Shown: positions 8,121 to 17,654, counted from the stretch's first letter. The stretch is DNA of 64,000 bases from Xanthomonas hydrangeae (GCA_905142475.1 LR990730.1:1426001-1490000); one strand, 5' to 3'. The notes: generated from the letters alone by a model not told the origin. Program-made: numbers and translations.

Positions 8121-8221
8121 ATTTATGGTAACGATATACGTGTCGCCTGGTTGCCGCTGGCAGCGTGCGGAACAAAGCGTCATTGATCATTCCATCCTGC
8201 TGAAGCCGGTAAGGGGCACCA

Positions 8222-8953
8222 ATGTCTAGTCCTAATCACATCTTCCTCGTGGCTTTGCTCCTAGCGAGCTGTCTAACGTCAGCTGTAACTCAGGCAGCTC
8301 CGGTTGATGGCATTCCACCCGGTGATTGGCGCGGAATCCTGTCCACGAGCGAAGCCACAGGCCCGGTTTATGTCCGCTTGAGTGAGCGCGCTACGGGTGC
8401 CAGCGGCCCGCAGGTTGCGGACTTGCGGTTTGGGCCTCCCTTCAACTGCGCTCTGGAATTGCGGGCGCAGAACGATGCCTACACGCTAACGCCTCGCAAT
8501 GGGGGAAAGTTCTGTGACGCTTTGTCAGGTGGACAGGCCCAGCTTGAGGTGGTGGAGGGACCGACAGCCGGCCTAAAACTTACCCTGCCAAGCCGTGGGA
8601 CGCCTTTGATTGTCGGCTTAGACCAAGCGAGCGTAGAGCTGACCGAAGCCGGTCGCTGGCGAGGTGCGGGCCTTATCGCCGCACAGTTAGAGATTGTTGC
8701 GACCAGCGTCCGGCCTGGGGATGTGCTTGGTCGCCTGCGCTATGGCGCTCCTAGGGATTGTCAAGTCGAGTTGCGATACGCCGGCCGTGTCGATGGTGCG
8801 TTGACCACATGGATCGGCGCTAATGACCGCGGATATTGCCGTCAGCTCAGCGACGGCCAAGCCGCCATGCAGATTCGTCCGGATGGCAGCGCGACGCTTT
8901 CGATGTTCGTCAAGGGTCAACGTGACACGCTGCTTTTTGAACGTGTGCCTTGA
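8222..8953 (+). CDS. Secreted protein with two tandem homologous domains, unknown function
   Basis: A 243-residue protein with a Sec signal peptide (cleavage near ...TQAAP, residue ~26). The mature part is an internal duplication. Residues ~35-125 and ~140-240 each carry W-R-G, a strand ending in C-x-ELR, and a C-x-x-LS-G/D-GQA motif. Each repeat has two Cys, which could form one disulfide per domain in the periplasm. I do not recognise the family. It stands alone; the SDR pseudogene lies upstream and a 520-bp gap downstream. Confidence 0.75.
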   Translation: MSSPNHIFLVALLLASCLTSAVTQAAPVDGIPPGDWRGILSTSEATGPVYVRLSERATGASGPQVADLRFGPPFNCALELRAQNDAYTLTPRNGGKFCDALSGGQAQLEVVEGPTAGLKLTLPSRGTPLIVGLDQASVELTEAGRWRGAGLIAAQLEIVATSVRPGDVLGRLRYGAPRDCQVELRYAGRVDGALTTWIGANDRGYCRQLSDGQAAMQIRPDGSATLSMFVKGQRDTLLFERVP

Positions 8954-9474
8954 TGCGCGCTAGGTATCGCTACGCACACTACCGCGCCAGCAATCACGTT
9001 CTTGGAGGATGTCGTGCCCGGGCGCTATCACGCCTGGAATCGTCGGGGTGCCTACGAAGACCCATCCGCAATCAGCCGCTCGGCCTCGGCCAAGCCGGGT
9101 TTCAATTGCCTAGAGTGACAAGTGACGCGCGGCTCAGAACTTCCTAACAGCCTAAGCGGTGTCAGGCCTATAGGCCACGGAACGCCTGCAGCGCAACCTG
9201 ACTTTGCCGGACGCGGGACCGATGGTCGCTCACCCCGCGAGACGCTTGAGCAGCGTCTTGCCGGCACCTCACAAGAAGTCCGATCGTTGGCTGCGCCCAA
9301 GTGGGTTGGAGGCATAGCCGTCCCATATGCTGCCTCCGATTAGAGCCAGACGCCGGTAAATGCGAGGCATCTAGTCAGCCCCGCGTGCTGTCAGGGCACG
9401 ATTGTGGGGCTTCTGCCGTATCAGGGTGAGGGCGCGTCTCAAGCAGTGCGACAGCGCTGCCGATACTCGTGCCC
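8954..9474. other. 520-bp stretch without a convincing gene
   Basis: Only short open frames of poor coding character are present on either strand. No repeat, hairpin or regulatory site that I can support. Confidence 0.4.
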
Positions 9475-9699
9475 ATGGACAGAGCCGAGTTGCGCATCCA
9501 CCTCAATCACTTGGACGCAGCGGTGCCAGCACTGCGGGCTTCGAGCCCTGACCGTGACCATTTTTTACGGGCGTTCGCAGGCATGGCTCAGGTCATTGAA
9601 GCGAAAGCCCTTACGTGGAAAGATGCCGAATTCGTTGGGCGACGAGTCGATGAAATTCTGGCCTGGCATGGGCTCAAGAGCCTCGACGAACCAAGCTGA
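9475..9699 (+). CDS. Small hypothetical protein (74 residues)
   Basis: Starts MDRAELRIHLNHLDAAV and is mostly helical with charged surface residues (FAGMAQVIEAKALTWKDAEFVGRRVDEIL). No signal peptide or membrane segment. The ATG at 9475 is preferred to ATG 9469 because the protein pattern begins there, but both are possible. Typical of small cytoplasmic Xanthomonas hypothetical proteins. Function unknown. Confidence 0.5.
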   Translation: MDRAELRIHLNHLDAAVPALRASSPDRDHFLRAFAGMAQVIEAKALTWKDAEFVGRRVDEILAWHGLKSLDEPS

Positions 9700-9842
9700 A
9701 GTCGAAAACCGCTAGGTGTTGCGCGTTGAAACGCGACGTAGTTGATCCTCAAAAGAGAATGAATCTCGTTCGCATGATATGATCGTCCGGTCGGCTCGCC
9801 GACTCGTTGATGTTGTTCGCCTATCAAGCAGAGTCAAGGATC

Positions 9843-10097
9843 ATGAGAGAAAACGGAATTCGCCTTTCACAGATGCTGCCCCAAGCAACCGTGTTGCTGG
9901 TGGCTTTTGTCTTGTTCACCGGTTCCGTCATCACGCATGGGTCTGTAGGTGCCGTCGCCGCTGGCGTCGCTCTACTGATCAGCGTTGCTGTTCGCTTCGC
10001 CAAGTGGCCGCGGAGTCGGCCGATTGTGGCAGTTGCTCATGCACTGATGGTTGTTGCTGTCGCCAGGCTGGTGGTCTTCATCGTTTATCAGACATAG
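9843..10097 (+). CDS. Small membrane protein with two transmembrane segments
   Basis: An 84-residue protein starting MRENGIRLSQ after an AAGGA ribosome site. The ATG at 9807 upstream is less likely. Membrane segments cover residues ~14-45 (LLVAFVLFTG..GAVAAGVALLISVAV) and ~62-82. It ends 28 bp before the secreted protein at 10126, so the two are probably co-transcribed. No family recognised. Confidence 0.6.
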   Translation: MRENGIRLSQMLPQATVLLVAFVLFTGSVITHGSVGAVAAGVALLISVAVRFAKWPRSRPIVAVAHALMVVAVARLVVFIVYQT

Positions 10098-10125
10098 ACA
10101 TGAAGTAAGACAGGAGGTTTTACAG

Positions 10126-10974
10126 ATGAAGAAGTATTTGGGCGCATTGCTCGTCTTAGCGGTTTCCTTTTCGGCACATGCGGAAGGGGAACAATATGGT
10201 GAGCCTTGCAATAACTGCCTTTCAGAGCAGCAGTTCCAAGATACAGCGTTACTTGCTGTGGATACGGGAGGCGTTGTCATCTACAACCTGCCAGCCGGCG
10301 AGATTCGCAAATACATCGTGGTTCCGCCGGATCGCCGAGTGATGGAAGTTCCCGTTGAGCCGGAGCTGGCGGAGTATTTCGTGAACTTGGTTGGCTTGTA
10401 TCGTGCCAATGGCAACAGCCTCGAGAAGGACTATGCGGTCTCAATGGCCTCCGGCGCACGCACCACGATGCGCGCCGCAGCAGATGGGACGCTAAAGCCA
10501 GCGAACGCATACGAAGCCGTCCATGACTCGGCAAAGATGAATAACCTGCTGTCTGAGACGCAGTTCAGTTGGCAAACGATGTATGCGGGCGCCAACTACC
10601 TCGCAGGCCTCATCAACCCGAGGACTTGGATCTCGGGCAAGGAGGCCACGGTTGTCATCAACTATCGGCTTGCCGATGGCTCAAGTGTTCAGGGTTACTA
10701 CGACTACGGCGCACATGGTTGGAAGCGTCTCGAGGGTAGTGCTCGAGATGCCCACAACAACAGCATTCCCGAGAAGAAGGAGGACATGGTCAAAAACGGC
10801 TACCAGACCTACAACTTCCAGGGCCCACCCGCGACAGATCTTGGTGGCTTCATCAATCACACCATCAACATGGGCATCCCCTCGAACATCCCGCCGGACA
10901 GCGAATACGTGATTTGCAGGGATGAGTCCACCGACTCCTTTTTGAAGATTCACTGCTACGGCACCGGTTCGTGA
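10126..10974 (+). CDS. Secreted protein of unknown function with CxxC motif
   Basis: 282 residues, starting at ATG 10126 behind a perfect AGGAGG. A signal peptide ends at ...SAHAEG (residue ~19). A CNNC motif follows at about residue 27-30 of the precursor, then a helical and beta-rich region with no motif I recognise. Two further Cys near the C-terminus (ICRDES, IHCYGTGS) could pair in the periplasm. It is probably in an operon with the two-TM protein at 9843. A role as secreted effector or substrate-binding component cannot be told from sequence. Confidence 0.7.
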   Translation: MKKYLGALLVLAVSFSAHAEGEQYGEPCNNCLSEQQFQDTALLAVDTGGVVIYNLPAGEIRKYIVVPPDRRVMEVPVEPELAEYFVNLVGLYRANGNSLEKDYAVSMASGARTTMRAAADGTLKPANAYEAVHDSAKMNNLLSETQFSWQTMYAGANYLAGLINPRTWISGKEATVVINYRLADGSSVQGYYDYGAHGWKRLEGSARDAHNNSIPEKKEDMVKNGYQTYNFQGPPATDLGGFINHTINMGIPSNIPPDSEYVICRDESTDSFLKIHCYGTGS

Positions 10975-11137
10975 CGCAAATTGCTGCGCCGTGTTGAGTT
11001 GACCTAACCGACATCCGGAAAGCAGCACCTTGGTGCCACTCGCTCTTACTTGGGTGAGTGGCATCCTTGTTATGGGGCGTGATGCTTGGTGTGGCAAATG
11101 AGCGGTAGCCGCTTGTTTACATCAATCGATCACTTGG

Positions 11138-11524
11138 CTACCGCCCGCCCTGAAACTTGAACGTGAAACGAGCGGCAGATGCTGGGACGGTCTCTCCACT
11201 GAGGGGCATGGGTGTGGCGTCCACCAGCGTCAACATGCCATCGGCCACAGGGACCGGAATACCCAGCGTGAGGTCGATCTGCTTGGACCAGCGGCCGCCC
11301 ATCACGGTCGCCCTGACGATCAACCGGCCTGCCACGACGCATTGAACGTCGGCCGGGCAACGGCTGTCCTCAATCACTTGGTCGGGACGTACCTTGGGCC
11401 CGTCGACCGCCGCAATCTCGCCCAGACCCACGGGGCCTTCGATGGGCGGGCTAGTAACGGGGCCGCCCATCGCGCACCCCGCAAGTGAGACGACCCAAAT
11501 CGTTGCAAGCACTCGCACTCGCAT
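11138..11524 (-). CDS. Lipoprotein of unknown function
   Basis: The start MRVRVLATIWVVSLAGC at 11524 gives a standard lipoprotein signal peptide with lipobox LAGC. In-frame upstream starts (11563, GTG 11590) have no better ribosome site. The mature part has the 'DSRCPADVQCVVAG' segment seen in a family of small Xanthomonadaceae lipoproteins, followed by beta-strands. It should be anchored in the envelope through the Cys at residue 17. Function unknown. Confidence 0.65.
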   Translation of the reverse strand: MRVRVLATIWVVSLAGCAMGGPVTSPPIEGPVGLGEIAAVDGPKVRPDQVIEDSRCPADVQCVVAGRLIVRATVMGGRWSKQIDLTLGIPVPVADGMLTLVDATPMPLSGETVPASAARFTFKFQGGR

Positions 11525-11943
11525 TCGAGGAGCCAGGGCAGCCTTTAGCTGAGCGTTTCGCATGGTTGGCCGCAGGTCCGGAGATGGCACGAGTGTCCCA
11601 TAGCCTCACGACGCACGGTTGAGCTGCGTGCCTAAGACTAGTGCAGCCGAAATGCTGTGAGCACGAGCACTTGTTGTGAGCGGACTCTTACGGCATGAAC
11701 AAGTTGGCGGTCGGCAAAGGCGCGAGGACAGTCGGTAGAGATTGCACACACGTAGCATGCAGTCCTCCTGGTTGTTCAACCACCGGTATGGGAGTCGCAC
11801 TTCGCCACTTTCCACCAGCGCTGGCCTCTTAAAGGGAATTCTGGCGTCGCGGTGGCGACCGTAAGAATGAGCTTGTTTGTATTGACGCTCTGTTACAACC
11901 CTTGGATCCGTGCCCGAGTGCGCCCGTTCGGAAGGAGGATTAC
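11525..11943. other. Intergenic stretch, no gene supported
   Basis: A 113-codon frame exists on the minus strand (11606-11947), but its composition is not protein-like and it overlaps the LysR gene end. Nothing else seen. Confidence 0.4.
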
Positions 11944-12843
11944 TCAAGCAGGTCCGTCGCCGAAGGTGCTCATTAGCCAGTCAATGAAGACGCTCAGCCT
12001 CGCATTCTGATTTCGATTCGGTGGGTAAATGGCATGAAACGGCAATCTCGGGCGCGTCCAATCGGAGAGCAGTTCGACCAGTTGCCCAGAATCCAGGTAT
12101 GGCTGGAGCATTGGCCGCAGGTGCTGGCCGATCCCAAGGCCGGCGAGCATGAGCGCGGTCAGGCCATTGCCTTCATTGGCGCTGAAACGTGCCGATTCAA
12201 AGCAATGGCGCTCAGCCCCTTGCTGCAAGACAAACGCCTCCGGCTTGCCGGAGAGCGAATAGAAGTAGCCCACCAAATGATGGTGCTGTCTCACCTCTGT
12301 CGGGTTGGACGGAACGCCATGAGCTGCAAGATATGAAGGTGAGGCGCAGGTGGCGTAGGGCATGTCGGTGATATGCCGGGCAATCAGACTGAGCTCGTTC
12401 AATGCGCCGCCACGGATCGCGCAGTCCACGCCTTCGCCAATGAGGTCCAAGGTTCTGTCACTGATCCCGACCGCTACTGAAATTTCAGGATAGGCCTTGT
12501 GGAACTGTGGCAGGGCGGGGATTAGCAAATGCACGGCAAATGCCGCAGGCGCATCAATACGCAAGTGGCCGCCGGGCCGCAGCTTGTTTCCCCGCATCGC
12601 ATCGTCGACCGAATCGAACGCTGTGACGAGTTGCGATACATGAGCCAGATACTCCAGGCCTTCCGACGTCGCCGCAACGGTCCGCGTCGTCCGGTGAATC
12701 AGCTTGACCCGTAGATGCTGCTCTAGGTCAGCAACAAGCTTGCTGACCGTCGATCTCGGAAGATCTAGCTGCAGGGCCGCGCGACTAAAAGAGCCTGTCT
12801 CGATGACCCGAATGAAGGCGCGTATCGCAAGAAGTTGATTCAT
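11944..12843 (-). CDS. LysR-type transcriptional regulator
   Basis: 299 residues from ATG 12843, which follows GGAGGAGGCC. The N-terminal winged helix (residues 1-60: FIRVIETGSFSRAALQLDLPRSTVSKLVADLE) is of the CrgA/DmlR-like class. The effector-binding domain follows ('LRIDAPAAFAVHLLIPALPQF'). It is divergent from the oxidoreductase/MFS/arginase genes at 12974-16100 and probably controls them; ligand unknown. Confidence 0.9.
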   Translation of the reverse strand: MNQLLAIRAFIRVIETGSFSRAALQLDLPRSTVSKLVADLEQHLRVKLIHRTTRTVAATSEGLEYLAHVSQLVTAFDSVDDAMRGNKLRPGGHLRIDAPAAFAVHLLIPALPQFHKAYPEISVAVGISDRTLDLIGEGVDCAIRGGALNELSLIARHITDMPYATCASPSYLAAHGVPSNPTEVRQHHHLVGYFYSLSGKPEAFVLQQGAERHCFESARFSANEGNGLTALMLAGLGIGQHLRPMLQPYLDSGQLVELLSDWTRPRLPFHAIYPPNRNQNARLSVFIDWLMSTFGDGPA

Positions 12844-12973
12844 GGGCCTCCTCCGGGCATGGCCTAATTGTCCATCACCGTGGATAGAGTTGACAATTTT
12901 TAAGCCTTTGCAAGAAATAAGGAACACCCATCTATGGCCTATCGGCCAACTTGGCAGCAGACAGACACCTCCC

Positions 12974-13948
12974 TTGAAAGCGATCGTAACCACGAAGTTC
13001 GGACCGTCACCGCAGATGGCCGTGACGGAGCGTCAGCAGCCTCTGCTGAAAGAAGGCCACGCGTTGATCCGCATGCAGGCGGCAACGATCAATCAGCTTT
13101 CCAATAGCCTGCGCAAGGGCACGATAGGGGCAGCATCGCCGCCGTTGGTGCTCGGAAACGAGGGATCGGGTGTGGTCGAACAAGGTGATCGCTTTCCCGC
13201 CGGCACCCGTGTTGCCATCTATGGCGGAGGCACGTTGGGAATTACCGAGGACGGGCTATACCAGCAGTGGGCCGTTGTCGACGAAAGCCGCATCTTTGAG
13301 TTGCCCACGGCGCTGACCTTTGAAGAGGCAGCAGCTTTGCCGGTGAACTACCTCACCGCGTATCTGGCCGCGACGCGGACGGCAACGATCAAGGCTGGCC
13401 AGTATGCGTTGGTCTCTGGCGCAACCGGATCAGTGGGGCATGCTTTGATTCAGGTCCTCAATGCACTCGGCGCACGTCCTATCGCGCTGGTATCGACCCC
13501 AAGGAAGGCCACCCATGCACTCAAGGCTGGCGCTTATGCCGCTATCGATCTTTCTACGCAAGAATTACCCGACGAGGTCGCCCGGCTGACTGACGGCAAG
13601 GGCGCCGCGCTCGCATTCGACCCCGTGGGCGGTGACGTAATGGGCGAAATGATGCGCTCGCTGGCAACAGGCGGTTTGCTGATCTCCATCGGTTTTACCG
13701 GAGGCTAGCGGGCGGAGATTGATCTGGTCGACGTGCTTGTCAATGAAAAAGGCATGCGAGGCTACACAGTCCATGCTGAGTCTGCGCACGCTGTGCGGAG
13801 TGCATTGCAGACGATCCTGGAGATGGTGGCGGCGGGCAAGCTCAAGCCGGTGATCGACAGCTGCTACCCCATGGCGGACTTCGAAGATGCCTACACACGA
13901 CTGACATCGCGCGAAGCGATCGGGTCGATTGTCGTGCAGCTTTCTTGA
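12974..13948 (+). pseudogene. Zinc-type MDR oxidoreductase (quinone reductase-like), interrupted by amber codon
   Basis: A medium-chain dehydrogenase/reductase of the NADPH:quinone oxidoreductase type. It has the GroES-like N-terminus (KAIVTTKFGPSP), the 'EGSGVVEQGDRFPAGTRV' segment and the NADP-binding 'VSGATGSVGHALIQVL'. The frame is intact from TTG 12974 to TAG at 13706-13708 (after GFTGG). It then resumes in the same frame (RAEIDLVDVLVNEKGMRGYTV...IGSIVVQLS) to 13948. A single nonsense change in an otherwise good gene therefore removes the last ~80 residues. The TTG start has no strong ribosome site. The MFS gene follows 28 bp later. Confidence 0.75.
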
Positions 13949-13976
13949 GATCAACCATCAGCTACGAATAGACCGC

Positions 13977-15167
13977 ATGAAAAGCTTTCCCACCACCCAC
14001 GACAATCATGATGGAGACACCGCACGGAACACCTTCCGTGCCTGGCTTGCCGTTATGTCACTGGCTATTGGCTCGTTCGCCACCGTGACAGCGGAGTTCC
14101 TGCCTGTAGGGCTGCTGCCAGAGATTGCGCGAAGCTTCGGAATGTCTTCGGGAAGTGCTGGCTTGATGATGACGTTGCCCGGCGTGCTAGCGGCATTGTC
14201 CGCACCGGGCACCATGCTTGTCGCCGGGCGCAGTGACCGTAAGAGGATCGTGCTGCTGCTGTCAGCGATTCTGCTGGTGTCGTGCCTGCTCTCGGCATTT
14301 GCTACATCCTTTGCCATCTTGTTGATCGGGCGGGCGCTGGTCGGGATGAGTCTGGGTGCCTTCTGGGCGATGGCTCTGGCGGTTGCCGTTCGTTTGGTGC
14401 CTGCCGCGAAAAGCCAGAAGGCGTCGGCTGCGGTATTCGCCGGGGTCACCGCTGCCATGATCCTGGGCGTGCCACTGGGCAACCTGGTTGCCGCCCATTA
14501 CTCATGGCGCGGCGCATTCCTTGCAGCCGGCGGTATCGCAACATTGGCGATGCTGCTACAGGCGTTCTCATTGCCCTCGGTTCCAGCGCAGGGGCGCTTT
14601 CAGTTTGCCGCGTTGTTAAATGCCGCATCTCCGTCTGCAACCAAGCTGAGCATGTTGATGATCGCGCTGATGTTTGCTGCACACTTCGGCGCATACACCT
14701 ACGTTGCGCCGCTGCTGCAGCAGGCGAATATCAGTGCCGCCGATATCACGCTCCTGCTGTTTGCTTACGGCTTTGCTGGATTCGTGTCGAACTTCGTGGC
14801 GAGCCACTTCCTGGCCAAGCGGATGAAGGCGACGCTGCTTTCTGCAAAGTTGCTACTGCTGGTGCCGCTGTTGTGCATGCCACTGATGGTTTCGTCAGCG
14901 CCCACCGAGATGGTGCTGCTGGTGATCTGGGGCATGGCGTGGGGTGCGCTACCGGTCTGCCTAAACGCATGGAACCGCGCCGCCTCCGAGGCTGATGGTG
15001 AATCCACCGCTGCGGTATTCACGTTTACCTGCCAGACCGCCATTGCACTGGGCTCGGGTGCTGGCGGTTTCGTTGTCGACCACAGCGGGCTAGTCACCAC
15101 GTTCTGGCTGGCGTCGGCAGCCGTGGCGCTGAGCGCAGTGCTTCTGTGGCGGGCACGCACATCATGA
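13977..15167 (+). CDS. MFS transporter, DHA1 family
   Basis: 396 residues with 12 predicted membrane segments. The loop 2-3 motif GRSDRKRIVLL is typical of DHA1 sugar-efflux and drug-efflux carriers, as is 'VTAEFLPVGLLPEIA' near the N-terminus (SotB/YdhP/AraJ-like). ATG 13977 begins the MKSFPTT sequence. It lies between the broken oxidoreductase and the arginase-fold gene in one transcription direction, so the three probably form a LysR-controlled unit. Substrate unknown. Confidence 0.85.
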   Translation: MKSFPTTHDNHDGDTARNTFRAWLAVMSLAIGSFATVTAEFLPVGLLPEIARSFGMSSGSAGLMMTLPGVLAALSAPGTMLVAGRSDRKRIVLLLSAILLVSCLLSAFATSFAILLIGRALVGMSLGAFWAMALAVAVRLVPAAKSQKASAAVFAGVTAAMILGVPLGNLVAAHYSWRGAFLAAGGIATLAMLLQAFSLPSVPAQGRFQFAALLNAASPSATKLSMLMIALMFAAHFGAYTYVAPLLQQANISAADITLLLFAYGFAGFVSNFVASHFLAKRMKATLLSAKLLLLVPLLCMPLMVSSAPTEMVLLVIWGMAWGALPVCLNAWNRAASEADGESTAAVFTFTCQTAIALGSGAGGFVVDHSGLVTTFWLASAAVALSAVLLWRARTS

Positions 15168-15215
15168 GTAGAAAGCTTTTTTTGTTCCAGTCCCAATCCG
15201 CTTAGGAGCATTACG

Positions 15216-16100
15216 ATGACCACATTCTCGAACACGACCCTGCGCCTCAACTTTCCTCAGTGGCAGGGCGGCAACCTTGACGCCTACCATTTCGGCTCGC
15301 AGCTCCTTGCATGGTTGGCCCCGAAAGCACAGGGTCCGGAAGAAACCGTGGACGTGGCCGCACCGGATAGCACGGAACAGCCGCTGCAAAATGGCATCCT
15401 GGGACGCTCCGCGATCCTGGGCCAAGCGGCATCTGCCCGGCGCCTCATCGAAAAACATTCCCCCGACCGAATCGTCGTGCTTGGGGGGGATTGCGCGGTT
15501 GATTTGGTGCCGTTCTCCTACCTCAACGAAAGATACGACGGCGAGCTTGCTGTGTTGTGGGTTGACGCCCATCCGGACGTGTTGACCCCGGCGGAATTCC
15601 AGAACGCCCACGCGATGGTGCTGCGCAACCTGATGGGGCTGGGTGATCCGGAATTGGCCGCTCAGGTGAAGGAGCCCATCAAGCCGCGCAACATCATGTA
15701 TGCGGGGCTGCAGGAAACAAGTGAGATGGAAACGGCCTTCATCAAAGAACACGGTCTGCGCAAAGCTGGCTCAGACGCGCTGGCCGCAACAAGTGAACCC
15801 GTGCTGCGCTGGCTGAAAGACATCGGTGCAAAGCACCTCGCGATCCATTTTGACCTTGACGTGCTTGATGCGGCCAAGTTTCGCGCCCTGTATTTCTCTC
15901 GCCCCGATGCATCCCCGGGCCAGTTCGACGGCATCCCCCAGGGAAAGATGACCATGCCGCAGGTCCTGCGGCTGATTCAGGATGTCGCTGGCGCGGTGGA
16001 CATCGTGGGATTGGGCATTGCAGAGCATCTGCCCTGGGATGCCATCGAACTGAAGAACCTTCTACAGAAACTTCCATTGCTTGGATCTAGAGCGGTCTGA
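15216..16100 (+). CDS. Arginase/agmatinase-fold protein
   Basis: 294 residues of the ureohydrolase fold. Mn-binding motifs are visible: GGDC (90-93), DAHPD (117-121) and HFDLDVLD near 214-221. In arginases and agmatinases the first motif is GGDH, so here a His metal ligand is Cys. This substitution is common to a subgroup of uncharacterised 'arginase family' proteins. The ribosome site TAGGAG precedes the ATG. It ends the run that begins with the oxidoreductase. Hydrolysis of a guanidino compound is inferred from fold only. Confidence 0.8.
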   Translation: MTTFSNTTLRLNFPQWQGGNLDAYHFGSQLLAWLAPKAQGPEETVDVAAPDSTEQPLQNGILGRSAILGQAASARRLIEKHSPDRIVVLGGDCAVDLVPFSYLNERYDGELAVLWVDAHPDVLTPAEFQNAHAMVLRNLMGLGDPELAAQVKEPIKPRNIMYAGLQETSEMETAFIKEHGLRKAGSDALAATSEPVLRWLKDIGAKHLAIHFDLDVLDAAKFRALYFSRPDASPGQFDGIPQGKMTMPQVLRLIQDVAGAVDIVGLGIAEHLPWDAIELKNLLQKLPLLGSRAV

Positions 16101-16146
16101 CATAGCGCAGCTCAGACCAAATTCTCACGGCGCTACATCACGTCAT

Positions 16147-17013
16147 TCAAGGGAGTGCAATTGCCCGTCGGCTCGCGATTTCCGAGGTGATCGGCCATAG
16201 CTTGGTTGCCAGCGTTGTATCCAGATCGATGCGCTCGGCGATAAAGGCCTTGGGCTTTGGCAATTTGGAACCGGCAATCTGGGCGGTGGAACTGACTGTG
16301 AGCGCTCGAACGATGTTCACCGCCGATGCTTCCGGGGTGGTTCCGAACCGTCCCATGACCCGCATCAACAACGGCATCCTGGGATCGCTCATCACCTTGG
16401 TCTTGGTGGGTCCAACGCAGACTGCAGTGAGCGTGATGGGCAGATCCTTCCACCGCTGGCTTGCTTCCTGGATATGAAGGTGTCCAAGCAGGTGCGTTCC
16501 CATCACCGATTTCATATGCGCCCATTTGCGCCGATCGAACTGTAGGTCGTCCAGAGGCGGCATGAAGAATGCCGGCACGTTGCCGGACACCAACACCACT
16601 CGGCCATCTCCGGAACGTGCCAGATTCTCGGCCAGCAGGCGATTCAGGACGGCACGCGCCAGATACTGCAGCGCGAAGGCGAACTCCAGACCGTCTACGG
16701 TGATCTGCTTGCCGACCGATGCCGACATGGCCGTGTGCACGATGCCATGCAGTTCTGCGCGCCAGGCCTTGACGCCCTGCGCGGCAGCGGCCATTCCATC
16801 AAGCGTTGACACATCGGCCTGTAGGAACTCAGCCGATGCCGGTCCTTCGGCCAGCAATCGTGTGACGGCAGCCTGGCCTGCTGTCTCGCTCCGGCCAACG
16901 ATGAGAATACTGCCTGCGCGGCGTGCGATCTCTACGGCAGTGGCCAGGCCCATGCCGGTAGATCCACCGAAAAATACGAAGTTTGACTGCTGGATCTTAC
17001 GCTCGATGATCAT
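16147..17013 (-). CDS. SDR-family protein lacking the catalytic tyrosine
   Basis: 288 residues with a Rossmann start GGSTGMG (16-22) and 'VVLVSGNVPA' for the active-site Ser strand. The usual YxxxK is WAHMK (Trp164, Lys168), so the general acid is missing. It may bind NAD(P) without normal dehydrogenase activity, or use another residue. It starts 4 bp inside the end of the DsbA-like gene (ATGA overlap), which indicates translational coupling in the HxlR-flanked operon. Confidence 0.75.
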   Translation of the reverse strand: MIIERKIQQSNFVFFGGSTGMGLATAVEIARRAGSILIVGRSETAGQAAVTRLLAEGPASAEFLQADVSTLDGMAAAAQGVKAWRAELHGIVHTAMSASVGKQITVDGLEFAFALQYLARAVLNRLLAENLARSGDGRVVLVSGNVPAFFMPPLDDLQFDRRKWAHMKSVMGTHLLGHLHIQEASQRWKDLPITLTAVCVGPTKTKVMSDPRMPLLMRVMGRFGTTPEASAVNIVRALTVSSTAQIAGSKLPKPKAFIAERIDLDTTLATKLWPITSEIASRRAIALP

Positions 17014-17654
17014 CGAAACGCCGCCTCTTGCGTCATTGCGATGGCCTGCGCAAGCTCATTTTCGCTGCGCCCGCCGATCAGGGCCAATCGCTCGTCGAAG
17101 ATGACGTGCGGAACCGACTGCACTCCAGCCGCGAACGCGCGCTCTACCTCTAGCTGGGTCTGTGCCCGCGCTTGCGCATCGGCCAGCAGACGGACCACCT
17201 CATCGTGTGTGAAGCCATGGTGGGTTGCGATCTCGGCAAGCACCTGTGCATCGGATATATCGCGTGCATCCATGAAATACGCGTTGGAAATTGCAACGGC
17301 CAGTGCATGCTGGGTGCCACGTGCACGCGCCACGCGGATCAGCGTATGCGCATCCAGCGTGGGGTAGGCGAACGGTTGACGAAACAGATCCAGGTCCAGG
17401 CCCGACATCCGTGCTTCGGCATGAGGTCGCGTCCACGTTGCGGCAGGATCGGTGACGCCGTAGCGAGACTTCAGCAGATCGACGATGCGCACGCCTTCTG
17501 GAGGACACTCAGGCATCAGAATCACCGGATGATGGGTGATGTCGACAGCAAGGTCGGGGAAGCGTTCGGCAAGCACCTTGTCGAGCCTCTGCATTCCGAT
17601 GATGCACCACGGGCACGAGATCTCGGTATACAGGTCAATCTTCAGTGCGGTCAT
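17010..17654 (-). CDS. DsbA-fold oxidoreductase, FrnE-like
   Basis: 214 residues with no signal peptide, so cytoplasmic. A thioredoxin-fold CPWC active site is at 14-17, followed by the helical insertion and a cis-Pro 'SVPHVIF' near residue 180. This is the FrnE / polyketide-synthesis-associated disulfide isomerase branch. It overlaps by 4 bp with the gene on each side, making a tight three-gene operon (NmrA-like, FrnE-like, SDR-like). The operon may serve redox or electrophile stress; this is inferred from context. Confidence 0.88.
   Translation of the reverse strand: MTALKIDLYTEISCPWCIIGMQRLDKVLAERFPDLAVDITHHPVILMPECPPEGVRIVDLLKSRYGVTDPAATWTRPHAEARMSGLDLDLFRQPFAYPTLDAHTLIRVARARGTQHALAVAISNAYFMDARDISDAQVLAEIATHHGFTHDEVVRLLADAQARAQTQLEVERAFAAGVQSVPHVIFDERLALIGGRSENELAQAIAMTQEAAFR

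Noticed and set aside
9122..9343. 73-codon plus-strand frame in the 8954-9474 gap
   Set aside because: No domain or ribosome site, and antisense frames of equal quality exist.
11606..11947. 113-codon minus-strand frame
   Set aside because: Non-protein-like composition, no ribosome site, overlaps the LysR gene end.
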